From assembly GCA_947456995.1 (NCBI GenBank), contig CANGVB010000005.1:1-19472 (forward strand): a stretch of DNA of 19,472 nucleotides, written 5' to 3'. The DNA comes from Bryobacteraceae bacterium (GTDB lineage: Bacteria; Acidobacteriota; Terriglobia; Bryobacterales; Bryobacteraceae). Shown piece by piece: positions 13,266-19,472 of the stretch (the first letter of the stretch is position 1; each line of letters begins with the position of its first letter). A model generated the notes under the pieces. It saw nothing but the letters and a program-made list of their open reading frames with translations, was not told the DNA's origin and made no database searches. Both the position numbers and the translations under genes were made by a program.

Positions 13266-15852
13266 CAGATTCCGTCTTTTCGTCACCAAGCAACTCGCGA
13301 TTGCCCAGTGCGGTAGAGAAGCTCCATCCCGCCACCATCAGCAGAATCGCAATCGCAACCAACCCATTCGGCGCATACCACGCCTTGAGATCTGTCCCCA
13401 TCGCACTTCCGCCGATCAGGTTCAGAAAGAACATTGTCGACATCATCGCCACCAAGCCCAGCCTCAACATGATCCACAGCATCACGGCATAAACCAAGAA
13501 GTACATCGCAAAAGTCGGCAAGGGGTTTGGGGCGTTGACCACGCTGGATTCGATCAGAGGGAAGAACAACGCCCCAGCCAGGGTTGCCAGCCAGTCACGC
13601 CGCAGCAGGATCTTCGCTCCAAACAGAAAGAAGAATCCAATCAGCCCCAGGCTCACGCATTCGGTCAACCGCGAAAAGATCCCTGCCAGCATGCTTCGCA
13701 CCCCGTACAGCATGAACCCGGGCCCTCCACTAAACAAGCCTGTCGATGGAACGCTCAACAGATCGCGCACGGAAAAAGATGCATATAGGAAACAACCCGC
13801 CGCGCACCCGATCAGAATATGCGCTGCTACCTGCGAATCTCTCCACTTGCCCGCGATGAGCCGGTTCCAGGTCACAATCGAGTGCGGCCACTTGGACCGC
13901 AACGCGGGCTCCAGCGCCAGATAAACCACCCACACAATTGCAGCCTGCAGAAGCTGCAGGCCAATCGCCGTCAGAAACAAATCCAGCATCTCCCAGGAAG
14001 GAACCGCATGCACGGCTGCCGCCCAAAACAGCATCCCAAAAAGGAACCGGGCCATCGCAACCCGCAGAGCGCCTTTCCGGTCTGCCCGGCCTAGTTTCCA
14101 ATTCCGTCTTGCCAGTAGCGGAGCAAAGATCAGGGCCGCTCCGACTGCTGTAATCCCCGCCACATCCCTGGCAATCATAAAGGTGGATCGCGACGTTGAA
14201 GCAGGCGCTGCTCCGCTAACCCAGGCTCCAGACACTTCTGTATGAGTCAACTGCCCCTTATAGGTGGCAACCTCCACAAAAACTGCTGTATTGGGTAAGC
14301 CCGGGTGCATGCCCTTGTACCTGTGGTTTTCGTCAAAGACGCTTCGTGGAATCTTGGTCGCCGGCACTTCTTCAAAGGCATTGCGATCAAGTTGAGCTGC
14401 CCGAAATACAGCCTCGATGCTCACTGGTTCCTTGGCCGGCGTAAAGTGTGGCACTGCCTCAAAACTGCGCAACCTCCCGGCCGCATCCAGGTTAATCTCC
14501 ACCATCCCGGGCATGAGCGGTGGAGGGTTCTCCTCGCTCATGCTCAGGCCCATCGGATTGGAGATAAGCCAATCCGGGCTCTCGCGATACCAGGCCATCA
14601 GCGGCGATTCCATCTTCAGCCAGTCTTCGATCTTCTTTGGCCCCAGCTGGCGGTTCATATAGCTCACCACATTCGATCGTCGCCCGATGCTCAAATAACG
14701 ATCTTTCGGCAAAGCAGGATATCCAAACTCGCTCGCCAGATCCCGCGCCTTCTGTTCCAGCACCTCAGGCGTGTATTCCAGTGGGGCATGATTCATCGCA
14801 CGCAAACCTTGCTTGAGCAACGGCGAGGCGAAAGTGCTAGCCACAACTACCGCAAGACTCAGCAAGGCCCACCAGCGGCCAAGGCCCTCTCTTGTGCCAG
14901 CCGCCGCCACCAACTCGGGACTTGGAGTTTCCCCAGCGGCTAGCGCCGCCGCCAGCGGGTCCCCACCGGGCAACGCTGCCGCCACACCGAGCGCTGAAGC
15001 CGGCCGCTTTGCTGCATCCGGGTTAAGGCACGCCCTCACTACTTTCTCCACTGCGGGGTCGATATCGCTAGCCAGCGTCGTCATCCCGGTCAGCGTTGTA
15101 GCTTCCTGCGCGGCAATCAGTTGCGGCACGCTTGAGGCAACAAAGGGCTTCTTGCCGGTAAACAACTCATAGAGGATTAGTCCCAGCGAGTAGATATCGC
15201 TCTTGGCCGTCACCTCGATTCCCTTCAACTGTTCCGGCGACATATAGGCCGGCGTCCCGTTTCGAGCCTCTGCCCCGGACAACTGATCGGCAATAGCTGC
15301 GAGGCCAAAGTCCATGATCAGAACCTCACCACGCTTGTTCAGCATGATGTTCTGTGGCTTCAGATCCCGGTGAATCACTCCGCGTGCATGCGCAGCAGCT
15401 AGTCCTGCACAAAGCTTCCGCGAAATCTCCATCGCCTTCTCGGCCGGCAGGCGCCCGATCCTCTGTAGCAACGCGCCCAGGTCATCGCCATCCACATATT
15501 CCATCGAAATGTAAGGCAAGCCCTCGGCCTCGCCTATGTCATAAACCCGGCAGACGTTAGGATGTGAAACCTGCCGTGCCACGCGTACCTCGCCATGAAA
15601 GCGTTCGAGCAAATGCGGATTGGAGGCTGCTGATGCGGGTAGAAACTTAAGGGCAACAGACTGCCCGAGCGTGAGATCGGTAGCCCGGTACACCTCTCCC
15701 ATTCCGCCTTTGCCGAGCATATTGAGGATGCGGTAGCGCCCACCCAGCAAAACCCCAGGCGTGAACCGCCCCTCGTCTTGTGTTCCCGACACAGGCGAAG
15801 ACGCCGACGTCGGCATCGCTACTGTTTCTTCCGGTCCAGACGGGTTTGCCAT
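13255..15852 (-). CDS. Ser/Thr protein kinase with extracytoplasmic region and polytopic membrane tail
   Basis: An 865-residue Hanks-type (PknB-like) kinase. Kinase landmarks: glycine loop GKGGMGEVY (47-55), ATP-binding K69, HRDLKPQN (161-168), DFG (181-183), SPE (205-207, in place of APE). All catalytic residues are kept. A membrane segment at about 328-347 is followed by a roughly 210-residue region (350-560) predicted outside the cytoplasm, then several hydrophobic helices from 560 to 850. The segment ALEPALRSKWPHSIVTWNRL (about 646-665) resembles a module I associate with acidobacterial kinases. The ATG at 15852 has no Shine-Dalgarno; an ATG at 15816 has GGAAGAA upstream and would lose 12 non-conserved residues. 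The gene starts 19 bp after the helicase stop, so co-transcription is possible. Likely a membrane signal sensor; ligand and substrates unknown. Confidence 0.9.
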   Translation of the reverse strand: MANPSGPEETVAMPTSASSPVSGTQDEGRFTPGVLLGGRYRILNMLGKGGMGEVYRATDLTLGQSVALKFLPASAASNPHLLERFHGEVRVARQVSHPNVCRVYDIGEAEGLPYISMEYVDGDDLGALLQRIGRLPAEKAMEISRKLCAGLAAAHARGVIHRDLKPQNIMLNKRGEVLIMDFGLAAIADQLSGAEARNGTPAYMSPEQLKGIEVTAKSDIYSLGLILYELFTGKKPFVASSVPQLIAAQEATTLTGMTTLASDIDPAVEKVVRACLNPDAAKRPASALGVAAALPGGDPLAAALAAGETPSPELVAAAGTREGLGRWWALLSLAVVVASTFASPLLKQGLRAMNHAPLEYTPEVLEQKARDLASEFGYPALPKDRYLSIGRRSNVVSYMNRQLGPKKIEDWLKMESPLMAWYRESPDWLISNPMGLSMSEENPPPLMPGMVEINLDAAGRLRSFEAVPHFTPAKEPVSIEAVFRAAQLDRNAFEEVPATKIPRSVFDENHRYKGMHPGLPNTAVFVEVATYKGQLTHTEVSGAWVSGAAPASTSRSTFMIARDVAGITAVGAALIFAPLLARRNWKLGRADRKGALRVAMARFLFGMLFWAAAVHAVPSWEMLDLFLTAIGLQLLQAAIVWVVYLALEPALRSKWPHSIVTWNRLIAGKWRDSQVAAHILIGCAAGCFLYASFSVRDLLSVPSTGLFSGGPGFMLYGVRSMLAGIFSRLTECVSLGLIGFFFLFGAKILLRRDWLATLAGALFFPLIESSVVNAPNPLPTFAMYFLVYAVMLWIMLRLGLVAMMSTMFFLNLIGGSAMGTDLKAWYAPNGLVAIAILLMVAGWSFSTALGNRELLGDEKTESVIP

Positions 15853-15871
15853 GGGGAAAGTTTATCCGACC

Positions 15872-18800
15872 TCAGGCAGCCCGAAATGAGGCGGACAATT
15901 CAAAGATCCATGCGGGCATCTCTTCGGTCAATTCCCAGGTAATGCTTATGGGTTTGGACCCATGGTGCGAGACATACCTTGCTGCCCCCAGGAAAACAAA
16001 TGGTGCTTCTACTTTGGGCTTTACAAACAATAGAATTTTGACCCCATTTTGTCTTTGTTTGATGTAGCGCTGCCCAGTCTTTGAAGTCTCTGTTGTCCTG
16101 CTCTGCGACTGCCAGTGAAAGAGCCTCGGGCTCACTGCATAATCCTCATACCGGGTACTCGGAGAGAACTGCTTCTCGTTCTTCTCCAAAGTTACAAACA
16201 ACAGCTCAGTTTGCTCCTCTTCGAGCCACAAAACACCTTCCCGGTTTTGTGCCTTGCTTCCCCAGGCTTTATATCCAACTGCCGTCAGGATCTCATCTCG
16301 CATATAGCTTCGATGCAGGCAAAGGGGCCAATCCTGGCGGTAGAATTCCTCCTTTCGATGCACGCGCACTTGCTCCTGCAGCAATTCGAGAAGCTCAAGA
16401 AACTCTCGTCTGACTAGCCCGGATTCCCTCAACAATTGCATCCCGCTGTGAGGCCCGGCAGCTAAATCTTTTGCCCGTCCCTGCAACCATCGATGCGTCA
16501 GCATAAGCGAGGCGCGTTCATTCCCGGTTTCTTCCAGGCTCTCGTAGATGCTCATCAGTCGCTTGGAATCGAGGTGCAGCAAAAACTTGAGTTGCCGGCT
16601 AAGCAATAAGTCGTGTTCTCCCAACTCACCTTCAAGCCAGCCGGCGTCGCGTAATAAACCGGTCCACCCCGCCACAGTGTCTTTGTAGATGTCCCCAAGT
16701 TCGTACTGCGTCTCACTCAGAAATTCAGCAAGCTTTGGCCGTCGGCCCAGACTTGCTCCGAGGGTGCGCACCTCCTCCACGATGCGGCTCCGGCGTGTCT
16801 CGAGGCTCCTTTGCAGGTTGCGCAATATCTCTGACTGCGACTCCTGATCCAGCCGGAAATAACAACTGCCGGGCAACCGGGTGACTCCCGTCTCGATCTG
16901 CCGAATCACCTCTTGCCTGGTTCCACCAAACAAGGCTCGATACCGAAGATCAAAGCGAAACTCACGCCGCTGATTCCCAATAAAGTCCAGTACCAGACAG
17001 CTTCGCTTGCCCTTCTCAAGTCGTAACCCTCGGCCTAGCTGTTGCAGGAAAACAGTCACGCTTTCAGTGGGACGCAGAAACAGGATTGCATCCACCGAAG
17101 GGATATCTACACCCTCGTTGTAAAGGTCAACCGTAAACAGGACGTTGACTTCGCGATCCTTCAGTCGCTGCGGCGCTCGCCGTCTGGCCTCGTCATTGCT
17201 TGCGCTAGTGATGGCTTCTGCCGCTATTCCGGCTTGGCGAAACATCTCTGCCATGAACTCGGCATGTTCGACGCTAACGCAAAACCCGAGTGCTCTCGCC
17301 TCGCTCACTTCTCCGTAGATTTCGCAGAACTGCCGCACTATCAACTGCGCCCGTCGCTCATTGCCAGACAGCATCTGGTTCAATTCCGCTACAGCATAAC
17401 CGCCCCGGCGCCAGCTCAACTCCGACAGGTCTGTTCCATCAAACACACCGTAGTAGTCGAAGGGCACAAGATACTGCCGCTCGATTGCCTGCCACAATCG
17501 CATCTCATCTGCAACGCGCCCATCAAACCAGGGCAAGATCGATTCCCCGTCCATGCGCTCTGGCGTAGCCGTCAAGCCGAGCAGTATCTTCGGCTTTAGA
17601 TGGTCTAGCAAATCCCGATAACTCGCCGCGGGCGTGTGGTGTGCCTCATCGAGAACAACGTAATTCCAGTAATCTCCCCCCAGCCGCTCAATCAGGTTCC
17701 GGCTTGCCAGACTTTGCACAGTTGCAAACAGAAACTCATAGCTGGCCGGCTCTTCACCGCCCGCCAGCAATTGGCCAAAACTCTCATCCCTCAGGACGTG
17801 GCGAAATGCCTCTCGCGCTTGCCGCAGTAACTCCTCGCGATGAGCCATAAACAGAAGCCGGGGCCGCAAACTGGATTGCCGTGCATAATCAAAAGCTGCC
17901 ACCAGCGTCTTGCCCGTCCCGGTAGGCGCCACTACCAGATTTCTCCAGCGCCCCCGATCGAGCCGTTCAGCCTCTAGTTGGTCCAGTGTCATCTGCTGAT
18001 ATGGGTGTGGCTTTAGATCAAAGAAATAACTCTTTCGGGTTCCTTTCCCCCGGCCTGCCTCAAGAGCTTCTCTTACCCGGGCGCACATTATCTCGTTCTC
18101 TGGTGAATAGACTTCGAACTCAGGGTCGTTCCAATACGATTCAAACGCGCCACGAAACTTCTCAACCACATGTGGTGCTTCAGCTTCGCTCAACTTCATC
18201 GTCCATTCAATGCCATCTTCCAAGGCCGGCCCTGAAAGATTTGCCGATCCTACATAGGCCGAACTGAAGCCGTTATCCCGAACGAAGAGCCAGGCTTTGG
18301 CATGCAGCCTTCTCCTCCTCCCGTCGAGGGAGATCCGCATTTCCACATTCGGCAAGCTTGCCATGGCCTCCAGCGCTTTGTAATCGGAAGCCCCAATGTA
18401 AGTCGTAGTTAGCACCCGGATCCGACGCCCTGCTCGAGCCAGATCCTCCATGGCAATGCGCATTCTCTGCCACCCGCGCCACTGGATAAAGCTCACGAGC
18501 ATCCAGACTTCATCGCAACTCTTCATTTCTCGTTCGAGCTCAAATCCCAACCTTGGCTCATCAATCGAGTTCATGATCAAACCGCTTTGTGAAAGCGGGG
18601 TCGTTGGCCTTAACGGCTTCTTTGGCCCATCATAAATGGCACGCAATACCTGCGCGGGCTCAATCACTGGGTCTCTCAACAATGGGTTCACCCGGCTGGT
18701 CTGTTCAACACTTTCCAATCCACGAAGTTCTTGTCGAACCTCTTCTCCGATCAACTTCGATAGATATCCGGCTGCCTCGGCTTCGCTCAATTGCTCAAGA

Positions 18801-18892
18801 GCCACACCCAACTTCGCTTTGGTGCTGTCCTCAATCAATCGTTCCAAGCCTTGCGTCAGTACTAAATCATAGAGTCCCGGCTTTAAAGGCAT
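15872..18892 (-). CDS. PLD-like nuclease / SF2 helicase / DUF3427 fusion protein
   Basis: A 1006-residue multidomain protein. Residues about 115-260 form a phospholipase-D-like domain with one HKD-type motif, LHAKAW (H197, K199) and GSANLS (215-220); one copy implies dimerisation for activity. Residues 290-640 are a superfamily 2 helicase/translocase: APTGTGKT (322-329), DEAH (415-418), TATP (441-444), LFTVDLYNEGVDIP (585-598), QQLGRGLR (617-624). The C-terminal part (about 790-1000) matches the DUF3427 family: LCLHRSYMRDEIL, LLFVTLEK, FSPSTRYEDYAVS, LFHWQSQS and FLGAARYVSHHGSKPISITWEL. Such fusions are widespread, patchily distributed and often near DNA-repair or defence genes; the role is unproven. 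The start ATG lacks a clear ribosome binding site. It lies 19 bp after the PAP2 gene and 19 bp before the kinase gene. Confidence 0.9.
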   Translation of the reverse strand: MPLKPGLYDLVLTQGLERLIEDSTKAKLGVALEQLSEAEAAGYLSKLIGEEVRQELRGLESVEQTSRVNPLLRDPVIEPAQVLRAIYDGPKKPLRPTTPLSQSGLIMNSIDEPRLGFELEREMKSCDEVWMLVSFIQWRGWQRMRIAMEDLARAGRRIRVLTTTYIGASDYKALEAMASLPNVEMRISLDGRRRRLHAKAWLFVRDNGFSSAYVGSANLSGPALEDGIEWTMKLSEAEAPHVVEKFRGAFESYWNDPEFEVYSPENEIMCARVREALEAGRGKGTRKSYFFDLKPHPYQQMTLDQLEAERLDRGRWRNLVVAPTGTGKTLVAAFDYARQSSLRPRLLFMAHREELLRQAREAFRHVLRDESFGQLLAGGEEPASYEFLFATVQSLASRNLIERLGGDYWNYVVLDEAHHTPAASYRDLLDHLKPKILLGLTATPERMDGESILPWFDGRVADEMRLWQAIERQYLVPFDYYGVFDGTDLSELSWRRGGYAVAELNQMLSGNERRAQLIVRQFCEIYGEVSEARALGFCVSVEHAEFMAEMFRQAGIAAEAITSASNDEARRRAPQRLKDREVNVLFTVDLYNEGVDIPSVDAILFLRPTESVTVFLQQLGRGLRLEKGKRSCLVLDFIGNQRREFRFDLRYRALFGGTRQEVIRQIETGVTRLPGSCYFRLDQESQSEILRNLQRSLETRRSRIVEEVRTLGASLGRRPKLAEFLSETQYELGDIYKDTVAGWTGLLRDAGWLEGELGEHDLLLSRQLKFLLHLDSKRLMSIYESLEETGNERASLMLTHRWLQGRAKDLAAGPHSGMQLLRESGLVRREFLELLELLQEQVRVHRKEEFYRQDWPLCLHRSYMRDEILTAVGYKAWGSKAQNREGVLWLEEEQTELLFVTLEKNEKQFSPSTRYEDYAVSPRLFHWQSQSRTTETSKTGQRYIKQRQNGVKILLFVKPKVEAPFVFLGAARYVSHHGSKPISITWELTEEMPAWIFELSASFRAA

Positions 18893-18911
18893 AGAGCCAG
18901 GATAACGATTC

Positions 18912-19472
18912 CTACGGCAACTCCCACCGCGCCGTCAGCACCGCAGACCTCCCGCCCACACTCACCCCAGGGCTCACCTGCGGCACGAGCCACCCATGCT
19001 TAGCCTTGTACTCACCCGAAACAAACTTCCCAATCAGATAACCCAAACCCGCCCCCACCACCACATCCGAAACATAATGCCGCTCTGCCGCCATCCTGGC
19101 AAAGCTCACTGCTCCAGCCATCCCATAAACTAGCCACGGCACATACTTCTTGTCTCTGTATTGATGACTGATTGTAGAAGCCACAGCCCAAGCCCCCATC
19201 GAATGCCCTGAAGGAAAACTGTTATCCCCCTTCTTCACCTGATCCCAGCCCGAAAAGAAATTCCCTTTGCCCGACCCCAAAAACGGCCGCTCTCGTGTTC
19301 CAGCCAGCTTCAAAACATAGGTAACAACAAACGCATGCACCGCCGCTTCCCCGCTAGCCAGGCCCACTCTGCGCAACTTCGTATCTTTCCCAAGCGCACC
19401 AGCCGCAAACACTCCTCCGCTAATCGCAAGCAATCCGTAAGAGCCACCAACCCGAGAAAATCTCCGCCCAAA
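18912..19472 (-). CDS. PAP2-family phosphatase, cut by the window edge
   Basis: The frame is open to the last base of the window, so the start lies beyond it; 186 codons are visible. It is a membrane-associated type 2 phosphatidic acid phosphatase, which removes phosphate from lipids such as phosphatidic acid or undecaprenyl diphosphate. The three phosphatase motifs are present: KLAGTRERP (KX6RP), PSGHS, and a third of the form RX5HX3D (RMAAERHYVSD), with the usual Ser before that Arg replaced by Ala. Hydrophobic helices surround them. A TTG at 19433 could serve as a start, but the upstream codons FGRRFSRVGGSYG read as natural protein and continue the family alignment, so the gene is called partial. 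The TAG stop is 19 bp before the helicase ATG. Confidence 0.87.
   Translation of the reverse strand, partial: FGRRFSRVGGSYGLLAISGGVFAAGALGKDTKLRRVGLASGEAAVHAFVVTYVLKLAGTRERPFLGSGKGNFFSGWDQVKKGDNSFPSGHSMGAWAVASTISHQYRDKKYVPWLVYGMAGAVSFARMAAERHYVSDVVVGAGLGYLIGKFVSGEYKAKHGWLVPQVSPGVSVGGRSAVLTARWELP

Noticed and set aside
15872..18892. Type I restriction HsdR subunit
   Set aside because: An SF2 helicase with a nuclease domain is present, but the nuclease is PLD-like, the C-terminus is DUF3427, and no HsdM or HsdS gene is nearby.

Overview
This window is a gene-dense piece of a bacterial chromosome. No RNA gene, insertion sequence, integrase, CRISPR array or gene-free stretch over 300 bases was seen. 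The gene content suggests an Acidobacteriota genome, probably of the Bryobacterales/Solibacter type. The main reasons are an Oar-like outer-membrane receptor with an N-terminal carboxypeptidase-regulatory domain, a Ser/Thr kinase carrying a long multi-pass membrane tail, and a di-heme cytochrome c peroxidase. The taxonomic call is an inference from family content, not from a marker gene.

Layout. Positions 1-1356 (+) hold the 3' part of a di-heme cytochrome c peroxidase/MauG-like protein. A minus-strand run from 5117 down to 1340 follows: ABC-F ATPase, SAM methyltransferase (start codon directly after the ABC-F stop), a peptidoglycan-binding-like protein with a Gly/Lys-rich repeat tail and its own good promoter, and a SET-domain lysine methyltransferase whose start overlaps the end of the repeat protein. 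Divergent to this, 5217-9802 (+) is a compact three-gene unit: a small exported Cys-rich protein, an Oar-like TonB-dependent receptor, and an exported beta-propeller with a CPCC motif. It looks like an envelope metal-handling or uptake unit. 9799-11283 (-) is an FAD-dependent oxidoreductase of the UDP-galactopyranose mutase/protoporphyrinogen oxidase type. A divergent promoter region separates it from 11442-13265 (+), an atypical SDR followed by a GlmS-like SIS-domain protein without glutaminase domain. The last block, 13255-19472 (-), has a PAP2 phosphatase (cut by the window edge), a large PLD-nuclease/SF2-helicase/DUF3427 protein, and a membrane Ser/Thr kinase, with only 19 bp between successive genes.

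Two arrangements deserve most attention. One is the Cys-rich protein/receptor/CPCC-propeller operon. The other is the SET methyltransferase overlapping a gene whose product carries regularly spaced lysines in a glycine-rich tail, which could be a modifier-substrate pair. The PLD-helicase-DUF3427 protein may be a DNA-processing or defence effector. All three convergent gene pairs in the window overlap at their 3' ends.
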